Shown here: positions 33,854 to 44,106 of the stretch, one piece after another | Layout of the letters: each line of letters opens with the position of its first letter | Numbering within the stretch: the stretch's first letter is position 1 | From: Sulfuritortus calidifontis | Lineage (GTDB): Bacteria; Pseudomonadota; Gammaproteobacteria; Burkholderiales; Thiobacillaceae | NCBI RefSeq assembly: GCF_003967275.1 | Contig: NZ_AP018721.1 | Coordinates: 124,001-188,000, forward strand | Direction: 5' to 3' | Length of the DNA stretch: 64,000 bases | Notes under the pieces: generated by a model | Told to the model about the DNA's origin: nothing | The model's database searches: none | The model's input: the letters and a program-made list of their open reading frames with translations, nothing else | Program-made: the position numbers and the translations under genes

Positions 33854-34255
33854 TTAGGCCTGGCAGTTCCTCGCCTGTGAAATCCGCAGCAGGCGATCCT
33901 TTCGGGTTTCGAGCTCGAGCAAAAGCTTCCTGGTGTCCTCTTGCTGATCCATGGTCAGCATCAGGGGGCTAAAGATCAGGATGCCTGCGATGCCCTTGCC
34001 CTGGTTGTCGGACTGCGCCGCCCTGAGGCGCTGATCCAGTTCGGCAGCCTGATGATTGGCGAGGGTCAGCTCACGGTGCAATTCAGTGCAAGGCAAAGCA
34101 TATTCCCTGCTCTGCTTGTCCTCCGCCAACAAGCGCTCGGGTGCCGGCCTGGCGCTGAGGTTCGGGGGCAATTCCCTTGCTGGCTGCGCACAGCCGGCCA
34201 GGCCGGCAAGCGCCAGCAGGCTAGCGAGTAAACTTGATCGCACGGCCTTTGCCAT
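33854..34255 (-). CDS. lipoprotein, unknown function
   Basis: 133 aa. Lipobox LAGC (Cys 22, LAGLAGCAQPA). A helical mature region includes LHRELTLANHQAAELDQRL and a short hydrophobic stretch GIAGILIFSPLMLTM. I recognise no family. Overlaps the upstream lipoprotein gene by 35 bp. Confidence 0.75.
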   Translation of the reverse strand: MAKAVRSSLLASLLALAGLAGCAQPARELPPNLSARPAPERLLAEDKQSREYALPCTELHRELTLANHQAAELDQRLRAAQSDNQGKGIAGILIFSPLMLTMDQQEDTRKLLLELETRKDRLLRISQARNCQA

Positions 34256-34619
34256 CGAGGCTGCCCCAGCTCATCATCGAAATGCCCACCGTGCCGTAGC
34301 GAACGAAGATCACGGCATCGGCGCCCAGGTTGGCGGCCTCTTCGCGGAGCTTGGCATTGACCATCTCGCGCGTCGGATCGGCATTGAAGATGGTGGTTTT
34401 GTTGACCGTAACGGAAATGTCGCCGAGCACGGTATAGGGCCGATCGGTAATGTCGGCCTCGGTGACCAGGACCTGGTTCGGAGCGGTCTTTACCGGGGCG
34501 ACATCGGCGGCTTTGACGTTGCTGACATCGCTTGCCGACCAGGTGGAGCAGCCGCTCAGGGCGGCCGGAATCAGAATAAGCGCCAAGCGGGACGCGATGC
34601 TCGACCGTGTAGATTTCAT
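34221..34619 (-). CDS. lipoprotein, unknown function
   Basis: 132 aa. Lipobox LSGC (Cys 24). Mature domain carries YTVLGDISVTVNKTT, LREEAANLGADAVIFVRYG: a YbjQ/DUF-like alpha-beta fold often described for small lipoproteins with GADAV motifs. Function unknown. Transcribed with the next lipoprotein gene. Confidence 0.76.
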   Translation of the reverse strand: MKSTRSSIASRLALILIPAALSGCSTWSASDVSNVKAADVAPVKTAPNQVLVTEADITDRPYTVLGDISVTVNKTTIFNADPTREMVNAKLREEAANLGADAVIFVRYGTVGISMMSWGSLDGKGRAIKFTR

Positions 34620-34702
34620 TACGAATCCCCTTTGATTGTTGTCTCTAATCTCGCCGCCGTTCAGCCAGCAGCGAGGCAGTTATACGGGAGAATATTTTTC
34701 TT

Positions 34703-34721
34703 GGCAATTCGCGGAATTGCC
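34703..34721. other. hairpin downstream of prfA
   Basis: GGCAATTC-GCG-GAATTGCC in the 130-bp gap between the lipoprotein genes and prfA. There is no T-run on the expected side, so termination is uncertain. Nothing else is visible in this gap. Confidence 0.5.
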
Positions 34722-34749
34722 TGCTGGCGCCGCGGTGCGTCTGGATGAC

Positions 34750-35829
34750 TTAATCCCCGCCCAGCGCCGCCAGTTGCTCGGCCTGGTGCTCGGTGGTGAG
34801 CGCGCCGATCAGCTCCTCGAGGTCGCCATCCATGATGGCGTCGATCTTGTACAGGGTGAGGTTGATCCGGTGGTCGGTGACCCGACCCTGGGGAAAGTTG
34901 TAGGTGCGGATGCGGTCCGAGCGGTCGCCGCTGCCGACCAGCGACTTGCGGGTGGCCGCCTCTTTCGCCTGTTGCTCCTGTAGCTGCTTGTCCTTCAGGC
35001 GCGCCGCCAGCACCGACAGGGCCTGGGCCTTGTTGCGATGCTGCGAGCGGTCGTCCTGGCACTCCACCACCAGGCCGGTGGGCAGGTGGGTGATGCGCAC
35101 GGCCGAATCGGTCTTGTTGATGTGCTGGCCGCCGGCGCCGCTGGCGCGGAAGGTGTCGATGCGCAGATCGGCCGGGTTGATGTCGATCTCGCCCACCGCG
35201 TCGGCCTCGGGCAGCACCGCCACGGTGCAGGCCGAGGTGTGGATGCGGCCCTGGGTCTCGGTCTCGGGCACCCGCTGCACGCGGTGGCCGCCCGACTCGA
35301 ACTTGAGCTTGGAATAGGCGCCCTGGCCGACGATGCGGGCGATGATCTCCTTGTAGCCGCCGACCTCGCCTTCGCTCGCCGACACCACCTCCACGCGCCA
35401 GCCCTGGCGCTCGGCATAGCGCGAATACATGCGGAACAGATCGCCGGCGAACAGGGCCGATTCGTTGCCGCCGGTGCCGGCGCGGATCTCCAGGAAGATG
35501 TTGCGCTCCTCGTTGGGATCCTTCGGCAGCAGCAGCTTCTGCAATTCGATCTCCAGCTGCGCGATCTTTGCCTTCGCGGCCGCGATCTCGCCCTCGGCCA
35601 GTTCGCGCAGCTCGGGGTCGGCCAGCATCTCCCCGGCGGTGGCCAGATCGTCCTGGGCCTGGCGGTAGGCCTGGTAATGCTCGACCAGGGGCGTGAGTTC
35701 GGCATGCTCGCGCGAGAGTTTGCGAAAGCGTTCCATGTCGGCGGCGGCGTCTTCGGCCGCGAGCAGCAGGTTGAGTTCCTGGTGGCGCTCGGCGAGGCTC
35801 AGCAGTTTGGCGGCAAGGGAAGGTTTCAT
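34750..35829 (-). CDS. prfA: PrfA, peptide chain release factor 1
   Basis: 359 aa, normal length. GGQ motif in [18 protein letters not shown] (about residue 230), codon-recognition region TQGRIHTSA.. preceded by RVPETE. It terminates at UAA/UAG; GGQ is modified by PrmC. Downstream of hemA by 59 bp, the common hemA-prfA order. Confidence 0.97.
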   Translation of the reverse strand: MKPSLAAKLLSLAERHQELNLLLAAEDAAADMERFRKLSREHAELTPLVEHYQAYRQAQDDLATAGEMLADPELRELAEGEIAAAKAKIAQLEIELQKLLLPKDPNEERNIFLEIRAGTGGNESALFAGDLFRMYSRYAERQGWRVEVVSASEGEVGGYKEIIARIVGQGAYSKLKFESGGHRVQRVPETETQGRIHTSACTVAVLPEADAVGEIDINPADLRIDTFRASGAGGQHINKTDSAVRITHLPTGLVVECQDDRSQHRNKAQALSVLAARLKDKQLQEQQAKEAATRKSLVGSGDRSDRIRTYNFPQGRVTDHRINLTLYKIDAIMDGDLEELIGALTTEHQAEQLAALGGD

Positions 35830-35888
35830 GTCTGTGGGAAAAGCCGGTTGCGGGCCGGCCCTAAGGCCGAAGGCGGGCGGGGCCCGAC

Positions 35889-37142
35889 CTACAAGTCGTC
35901 GCGCAGGTTGTAGAGCCGGGCCAGGTGCTGGGCCAGGGCCTCGCGCTCTTCGCCGCTGGCATGGTTGAGGACGTGGCTGGGGTCGTGCAGCAGCTTGTTG
36001 GTCAGGCCGCGGCTCAAGGCCTCGATTACCGCTTGCGGGTCGTCGCCGCGGGCCAGGGCCTTCACGGCCTTGTCCATCTCGTGCCGGCGCATGCGCTCGG
36101 CATGGTCGCGCAGGCTGCGCAGCACCGGCACCGCGCGGCGGCTGTCGATCCAGTGCATGAATTCGCTGACGTTGGCGGCGATGATCGCCTCGGCCTGGCT
36201 GATCGCGGCGTGGCGCGAGTCATGGCCGGCACGCACCACCTCGCCCAGGTCGTCCACGGTGTAGAGGAAGACGTCGTTGAGCTCGCCGACCTCGGTTTCG
36301 ATGTCGCGCGGCACGGCCAGGTCGACCATGAACATCGGCCGGTGCCTTCTGAGCTTCACCGCCCGTTCGGCCATGCCCAGGCCGAGGATGGGCAGCGGGC
36401 TGGCGGTGGAGGTGACGACGATGTCGAATTCGGGCAAAAGCTCGGGCAGAGCGGTGAGCGCCGCGGCCTCGCCGCCCAGTTTATGGGCCAGCTCGCGCGC
36501 GCGCTCGATGGTGCGGTTGATCACCATCACCCGGCGCGGCTTGCGCGCGACGAAGTGGGTGGCGACCAGCTCGATCATCTCGCCGGCGCCGATGAACAGG
36601 ATGGACTGGTCCTCGATCGAGGGGAAGATGCGCTCGGCCAGGGTGACCGCGGCGGCGGCCATGGACACGGTGTTGGCGCCGATCTGGGTGGCGGTGCGCA
36701 CCTCCTTGGCCACCGAGAAGGTGCGCTGGAACAGGCGGTTGAGCAGCAGGCCCAGGGTGCCGGCGTCCTTCGCCCGCTCCGCGGCCTGCTTCATCTGGCC
36801 CAGGATCTGGGTCTCGCCCAGGACCATGGAGTCGAGGCCGGAGGCGACGCGGAAGGCGTGGTTGGCGGCCTGGTCGCTCGGCAGCAGGTAGAGGTAGGGT
36901 TTGACCTCTTTCGCCGGCAGGGAATGGAAGTCGGCCAGCCATTCGGCCACCGCCTCGGGCTGCTCGGTATTGCAGTAGATCTCGGTCCGGTTGCAGGTCG
37001 ACAGGATGGCGGCCTCGCGCGCGACGCGATTGCCGGTCACGTCGACCAGCGCCCGCTCGAGGATGTCGGGCGGGAAGGCGACGCGCTCACGGATGGCGAC
37101 GGGCGCGGTATGGTGGTTGACGCCGCAGGCGAATAGCTGCAT
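35889..37142 (-). CDS. hemA: HemA, glutamyl-tRNA reductase
   Basis: 417 aa. Catalytic Cys in [10 protein letters not shown] (about 50), [17 protein letters not shown]-binding [17 protein letters not shown] and C-terminal dimer helix. Makes glutamate-1-semialdehyde from Glu-tRNA in heme biosynthesis. Begins the hemA-prfA operon. Confidence 0.97.
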   Translation of the reverse strand: MQLFACGVNHHTAPVAIRERVAFPPDILERALVDVTGNRVAREAAILSTCNRTEIYCNTEQPEAVAEWLADFHSLPAKEVKPYLYLLPSDQAANHAFRVASGLDSMVLGETQILGQMKQAAERAKDAGTLGLLLNRLFQRTFSVAKEVRTATQIGANTVSMAAAAVTLAERIFPSIEDQSILFIGAGEMIELVATHFVARKPRRVMVINRTIERARELAHKLGGEAAALTALPELLPEFDIVVTSTASPLPILGLGMAERAVKLRRHRPMFMVDLAVPRDIETEVGELNDVFLYTVDDLGEVVRAGHDSRHAAISQAEAIIAANVSEFMHWIDSRRAVPVLRSLRDHAERMRRHEMDKAVKALARGDDPQAVIEALSRGLTNKLLHDPSHVLNHASGEEREALAQHLARLYNLRDDL

Positions 37143-37291
37143 CGGGCAGAAAATCGTCAGATTTCAGTGGAGGCTCATGTTTGCCGTGCAAACGTGATGC
37201 CGGAACTAAAAAGTCAGCAAAAACAGAATACCGGCATTTTACGCGAAATTGCCCGTGATGCCGGGCCGGATCGGCCCGTCGGCGGGCTTGG

Positions 37292-37548
37292 CAGGCCGTT
37301 GAAAACGTAGCGAGGATGGCCAGATGCAAGGCGATTGGGGCGCAGCGACCGAGAAAACGAACGAAGTGAGTTTCGGCGCAGCCACATATCAAGCAGATAG
37401 GCGAGGGAGCGAAAACGCAGTTTCGGCGAAGCCAAAACGCAGTTTCGGCGCAGGCTAACATCGGCGTAGCCGATGTTAAGCGAAGCGGCCGAAGCCAACA
37501 CCGCGCAACGCCGCAGACGGCCCGCCGCAGTAGTTTTTCAACGGCCTG
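37292..37548. mobile_element. 257-bp MITE-like element with 14-bp terminal inverted repeats
   Basis: CAGGCCGTTGAAAA (37292-37305) and TTTTCAACGGCCTG (37535-37548) are perfect inverted repeats. Inside is TTTCGGCGCAGGCTAACATC..., related to the elements in mpl and upstream of the cobW-like gene. The right end abuts the PBP stop codon. The 406-bp hemA-PBP gap (37143-37548) holds this plus a hemA leader; I see no coding gene. Confidence 0.75.
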
Positions 37549-40500
37549 TTAGAAGAAGTAGCCCTCGCCTCGCCACGGATTCGGCCAGGCCGGCTCCGGT
37601 GTCTTGGGCGGCTCCGGTTTTTCCGGCCTTGGCTCGGCCTTTGCCTCCGGCTTGGCGGCGGGCGCCGCGGGTTTGGCCGGTTTGGCCGGTTCAGGCAAGG
37701 CCGGGGTGGGCTGGGCGCTCGGCACTGCGGGTGCGGCCGGCGCCGGCAGCACAGGCTGGGTCACCGGCGCTTTCTCCGCCGGCGGCGGCAGCTTGGCCGC
37801 CTCGGGCTGCGGGCCGCCGGCGAGGACCAGGGGCTGCAGGCTGGGCTCGAGCAGCTTGAGCAGCTGGGCCGGCAGGCCGCTGGTGAAGCGGAACTGGCCG
37901 GCGGCCTCGCCCGGGACATAGGCGGTGATCACGCCGTAGAAGCGGTCGCCCAGAAAGAAGGCGAAGGTGGCCACCCGGTTGACCACGCGCGACTCGAGCA
38001 CCGAGCCGTCCGGGGCGTAGACCTCGAAGCGGTTGTCGCCGGTGCCGGTCTTGCCGCCCAGGGCGAGCTGGCCGCCCTCGGGCAGCTGGAACGACTTGCT
38101 CAGGCGGCGGGCGGTGCCTTCCTGCACCACGTTGATCAGGGCCTTGCGCACGACCTGGGCGACGGCGACCGGGATCACCCGTTCGCCCTGCGGCGGCCTG
38201 CGCGCGAAAGTGGTGTGATAGGGCGTGCCGGCGGCGAAATCGAGCCGGTTGATCGCGGCCACCGGCAGGCGCACGCCGTCGTTGCGGATGACGCCGATCA
38301 GTTCGGCCAGGGCGGCCGGCCGGTCGGCCGAGGAGCCGATGGCCGAGGCATAGGACGGCACCATGCTGGCGAAGGGGTAGCCCAGGCTGCGCCAGCGGCG
38401 GTGAATCTCCTGGAAGGCCTCGATCTCCATCAGGCTCTGGATGCGGCTGTCCTGGGCGTCCTTGCCGGCGGCCTTGAACAGCCACTGGTAGACCTCGATC
38501 CGCTGGGCGCGGCCGTTCCTGACCAGGTCATCCCAGTGCGCCTTGGGGTTGGCGATCAGGTAACCGGCCAGCCACAGCTCCAGCGGATGAATCTGCGCGA
38601 TGTAGCCGCGGTCGGTCAGGCTGTATTTTTCCGGGCCGTAGTCCTGGTAGAGACGGGCCAGGGTCTTGTCGTCGTAGGCCCCGGCATTGGCCAGGCGGCT
38701 CTTCATGAAGGCGCCGAAGGCCGCAAGGTCCTGCTGGGGATGGATGTAGCGATAGACCGCCGCCAGCCGGCGCGGGTTGGCCGCCAGGTGGTTGATCAGC
38801 TGCGCCATCACCTGCTCGGGCGCCAGGCCCTTGTACTTCTTGTAGAAGCGGCCGAGGTAGAGCTGGCCTTCGCGGTCGGCGAACTTCTCCAGGTAAGTCT
38901 TGCGCTCGGGGTGGTCGGCATCGGCCAGCACCTGGGCGGCGGCGCCGGGCTGGCGGTAGATCAGGTGGCGCACGATGTCGCGCATCAGGCGGATGAAGGG
39001 CAGGTTGACCGAGTTGCGGGTCGCCTCCCACAGATCCATCACCTTGCGGTTGTCTTCGTTGTTGAAGTTGTTGAAGTGGTGCAGGCCGCCGCCGGTGAAG
39101 AAGCCCTCCTTGGGATCGGCCGAATACATCCGGCCCATGGCCGCCTCGAGCATGGCGGTGAGGCTGCGGTTGTCGGTCTGGCGCAGATAGGCGATGGCCC
39201 ATTGGCTGAGGGCGTCTTCCCGCGCGGTCTCGATCTTGGCCAGCTGCTCGTCCTGCATCCAGGCGTATTGGGCGTGCAGGTCGGCGACGATCTGCAGATA
39301 GGTGATCAAGGTGCGCAGCTTGGCCGAGGAGCCCATGTCCAGCTTGGCGCCCTGGTTGATGTCGAACGGCTGGTTGAGGTTGTCGGCCTGTACCCGCAGC
39401 TGGCCGCCGGCCGGGGTCTGCTCGTAGAGGGTGAAGCTGTAGATCACACGGGACAGGTCGTTGCCGGGCGAAAACAGGTACTGGCCGTAGAGACCGAGTT
39501 CGGCCACCCTGGCCGGGTCGCGCAGCTGCTTGAAGAACTCGGTCACCGCCCGCTGGGTCGGCAGGTGCAGGCTGGTGTCGACCGTGAGGTCGAGCCGGTC
39601 GAGGTCGTACAGCCGGCTGATGCCGAGCATCCTGGCCAGCTCGACCCGGATGGCATTGGTCGCCTTGTTATCGACGAAGGTGTCGCCGTTGGGTGCCGGC
39701 CGGGCCTTGTGGTCGGCGAAGACGATGCGCTCGCGCAGGGCCAGGTCGCGCAGGGCGGCGGGGATGATGCCGGCATCGGCCAGCAACTTGAGGTGGACGT
39801 TGGCGAGGTCGTTCAGCTGGTGGCGGCCGGCCAGCAGGTAATAGGACGGCTTGCGCTGGGCAATGAGCAGGGCCAGCACGTGCTTGTAGGCGCGGGCGGT
39901 CTCCGGCGTCGGCCGCGGGTTCCAGAGCAGTTTGTTCACCGCCTCGAAGTCGAGGCCGAACCAGGCCGCCAGGCCGTCGCCGATGCCGTGCACCTCGCCG
40001 TAGCCGGGCGCGGCCGCGAGCGGCACGGTGTTCAAATAATCCTGCACGATCCGGCGCCGGGTCACCCGGGTGTCGGCGCCTTCCAGATAGGCGCGGACCG
40101 AGGCCGAGGCCATCTGGGTCAGCTTGTCGCCCGCGGTGAGGGTGAGGCCGTCGGGCGAGTGGCGATACTTCTCGATCTGGGTCGCCAGGGTCGAGCCGCC
40201 GGGTACGTTGCGCTTGGGGTCGACGATCTGCATGCCCTTCTCGAGGATCGCCTGGGCCAGGCGGTCCCACTCCACGGCGGGATTGCGCCGGGGGTGGTTG
40301 GGGTCGAGCAGCTCCCGGTTCTCGATGAACAGCAGGGTGTAGGCCACCGTGCGCGGGATGTCGATGAAGCGGCTGTAGCTGTAACGCGGGTAGGGCGCGC
40401 TGAACAGGGTCTGGCCCCGGCTGTCGAGCAGGGTCAGGCCGGCCACCGATTTTTCCCGGTAGGGCAGGAACAGGCCGTAGCCATCGAGCTGCTTCATGGC

Positions 40501-40808
40501 ATTGGAGATGCGGGCCTGCTGGCTGATCTCGAAATCGCGCTTGAGCAGGCGCCGGCTGAACTCGGGCAGCCGGGCGTAGCCCAGGCGCAAGTCGTAGGGC
40601 CCGGCCTTGGGGAAGCGAATGCTGTCGCTCGGTCCGTCGCCGGTCTTGTAGGTCAGCTTCCTGGCATAGTCCGAGAGAAACAGCGCCTGCAATGGCGAGG
40701 CGGTGAACTCGAAGAGAGCGATCGCGCTGAATACGGCGGTACCGATGATCAATACGCGCTTGATCTTGCGCCGGCGGTTCGCCTGTCGTTGCTCCAGACT
40801 TTCGAACA

Positions 40809-40809
<1 letters not shown>
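37549..40809 (-). CDS. bifunctional class A penicillin-binding protein (very large)
   Basis: 1,086 aa. One N-terminal membrane anchor (about 18-40), a GT51 transglycosylase domain (ENRELLDPNHPRRNPAVEWD, GGSTLATQIEKYRHS, RRRIVQDYLNTVPL) and a transpeptidase domain with SxxK in MGSSAKLRTLI (about 490), SYASAIGSS and KTG in LGGKTGTGDNR (about 920). The C-terminal 90 residues are Pro/Ala/Lys/Glu-rich (AKPAKPAAPAAKPEAKAEPR). Polymerises and cross-links peptidoglycan. Longer than PBP1A/1B, with an enlarged middle region. Confidence 0.9.
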
Positions 40810-41810
<1,001 letters not shown>

Positions 41811-41929
41811 CTATCAGGCACTGTCGCGGTTCCGCCGGGCCGGCGCGGCAATTTGTCACATTCCGCAGACCAGTGTCGGTAATTAACATGGCGGCCTTTC
41901 CAAACCTTGGCCTGTCTGCCATTCCGACC

Positions 41930-43981
41930 ATGCATCCTTATCGCCTGCATCCCTTAAGCTGTCTCGTTCTCGCTTCCCTTGCCGCCCCGGCCCTGGCAGA
42001 AGACGCCAATCTGCTGGGCGAGGTGGTGGTCACCGCACCGCGCATGGCTGAACCGCTCACCGTCAGCCTCGACCCCCGCGCCCCGCAGCAGCCGGTGCCG
42101 GCCAACGACGGCGCGGCCTTCCTCAAGAACATCCCGGGTTTCAGCATGATCCGCAAGGCCGGCACCGACGGCGACCCGGTGCTGCGCGGTCTGGCCGGCT
42201 CGCGCCTGAACGTGCTGCTCGACGGCGCCGATTTCCACGGCGGCTGCGGCATGCGCATGGACCCGCCGACCGCCTATGTCTTCCCCGAGGCCTTCGACCA
42301 GGTCACGGTGATCAAGGGCCCGCAGACCGTGCTGCACGGCAACGGCAACAGCGCCGGCGTGGTGTTGTTCGAGCGGGCGCCGCAGCCGGCGCCGGGCGTG
42401 ACCGGCTTCGCCAGCCTGATGGCCGGCAGCTGGGGCCGGCTGGACGCCGTGGCCAACGCCGCTGCGGCGGGTGACAAGGCCTATGTCGAGGCGACCGCCA
42501 GCCACGCCGAATCCGACGACTACGAGGACGGCGCCGGCAGGAGTGTGCACTCCTTCTACCAGCGCCAGAGCCTGAACGCGCGCGCCGGCTGGCGGCCGGA
42601 GCGCGACACCCGGCTCGAGTTCTCCGCCACCGGCAGCCGGGCCGAGGCGGCCTATGCCGACCGCAGCATGGATGGCGTCAAGTTCGACCGCGAGGGCTAC
42701 GGCGTCAAATTCGAGCGCGGCAATCTCGGTCCGCTGCTGCAGGCGGTGAAGGCGCAGGTCAATTACAACTACATCGACCACGTGATGGACAACTACAGCC
42801 TGCGCACGCCTCCCACCGGCGTTAATCCCAATTTCTTCAAGGTCAACAACCCCGACCGGGAAACCCAAAGCGCGCGCGTCTCCGCCGACCTGGCCTTGTC
42901 GGACAAGACGCGGCTGACCCTGGGGGCGGATTGGCAAACCAACGAGCACACCCTGCGCAAGATCGAGAACGCGACCACGGCGGCGGCGGCGGATGCCTAC
43001 AAGAGCCTGCCCCGCATTCTCGACATGGCTACCGACACCTGGGGCCTGTTCGCCGAGTTGCGCCATGAGTTGACCGACGATAAGCGGCTGATCGGCGGCG
43101 TGCGTCTCGACGATTGGTCGGCAGACCGTTACCAGTACAGCACCTATGCCAGCACCTATATGGCCGGCGCCAGCGAGACGCTGAGGAGCGGCTTTTTGCG
43201 TTACGAGCAAAATCTCGCCGGCCGACCGGTCACCGCCTTCGTCGGCCTGGGCTACAGCGAGCGGCCGATGGATTACTGGGAGGCATCGACCTACAACGGC
43301 ATCCTGGCCAGCGGCCAGCTCAAGCCGGAGAAGAACACCCAGCTCGATGCGGGCCTGATGTGGAAAACGGCCAAGCTGAGCGCTTCCGTTTCCGTTTTCT
43401 ACAGCAAGGTGAACGATTACATCCTGACCTACTCGGGCGCCACGCTGCCGAGCGCGAGCGGCCGGGTGATGAACTGCGGGCCGCTGACCATGGGCAAATA
43501 CAATTGCAGCGGCAACATCGACGCCACCCGCTACGGCGGCGAGGCCGACCTGGCCTGGCGCTTCGCCCCGGCCTGGACCCTGCGCGGCAGCCTGGCCTAT
43601 GTCCACGGCGACAACGACACCAACGACGTCGCCCTGGCGCAGACCCCGCCGCTGGAAGGCCGGCTCGGCCTCGACTACACGACCGGGGCCTGGACCTTGG
43701 GCGGCGTGCTGCGCATGGTCGCCGAGCAGGATCGCTACGACATCAACTATGGCAATATCGTCGGCCAGGACTACGGCCGCACCGCCGGCTTCGCCACGCT
43801 CTCGCTCAACGCCGCCTACAAGGCGGGCAAGGGCCTGTTGTTCACGGCGGGTATCGACAACGTGTTCGACAAGAACTACGCCGAACACCTGGCGCGCGAC
43901 AACAGCTTCGAGGCCGGCGCCAATACCCGGGTCAACGAGCCGGGCCGCTTCGTCTGGGCCAAGCTGAGCTACACCTACTGA
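41930..43981 (+). CDS. TonB-dependent copper receptor (OprC/NosA type)
   Basis: 683 aa from ATG 41930. Signal peptide ends APALAED. TonB box-like LGEVVVTAPRM. Plug domain contains LLDGADFHGGCGMRMDPPTA and YVFPEAFDQVTVIKGPQTVL, the Cys/Met-rich MDPPT loop of OprC/NosA copper receptors. Barrel ends in aromatic (AKLSYTY). OprC/NosA bring copper across the outer membrane and NosA serves nitrous oxide reductase. First gene of the 42-50 kb operon. Confidence 0.9.
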   Translation: MHPYRLHPLSCLVLASLAAPALAEDANLLGEVVVTAPRMAEPLTVSLDPRAPQQPVPANDGAAFLKNIPGFSMIRKAGTDGDPVLRGLAGSRLNVLLDGADFHGGCGMRMDPPTAYVFPEAFDQVTVIKGPQTVLHGNGNSAGVVLFERAPQPAPGVTGFASLMAGSWGRLDAVANAAAAGDKAYVEATASHAESDDYEDGAGRSVHSFYQRQSLNARAGWRPERDTRLEFSATGSRAEAAYADRSMDGVKFDREGYGVKFERGNLGPLLQAVKAQVNYNYIDHVMDNYSLRTPPTGVNPNFFKVNNPDRETQSARVSADLALSDKTRLTLGADWQTNEHTLRKIENATTAAAADAYKSLPRILDMATDTWGLFAELRHELTDDKRLIGGVRLDDWSADRYQYSTYASTYMAGASETLRSGFLRYEQNLAGRPVTAFVGLGYSERPMDYWEASTYNGILASGQLKPEKNTQLDAGLMWKTAKLSASVSVFYSKVNDYILTYSGATLPSASGRVMNCGPLTMGKYNCSGNIDATRYGGEADLAWRFAPAWTLRGSLAYVHGDNDTNDVALAQTPPLEGRLGLDYTTGAWTLGGVLRMVAEQDRYDINYGNIVGQDYGRTAGFATLSLNAAYKAGKGLLFTAGIDNVFDKNYAEHLARDNSFEAGANTRVNEPGRFVWAKLSYTY

Positions 43982-44036
43982 CCGGCCGCTGCGACAACGT
44001 GTCGCATTCCGGCGCGAGCCGACGCCGCTTAACATC

Positions 44037-44063
44037 GCCCCGCCCACCCTGCGGGGCTTTTTT
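44037..44063 (+). terminator. terminator or attenuator between the two receptor genes
   Basis: GCCCCGC-CCACCCT-GCGGGGC followed by TTTTTT. Confidence 0.8.
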
Positions 44064-44106
44064 ATCCAACGACGTCGCGCGTTATTTCCTGGATCGAGAT
44101 AACAAC

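Noticed and set aside
34703-34721. Rho-independent terminator after prfA.
   Set aside because: The stem is good, but on the transcribed strand it is followed by A-rich sequence, not a T-run.
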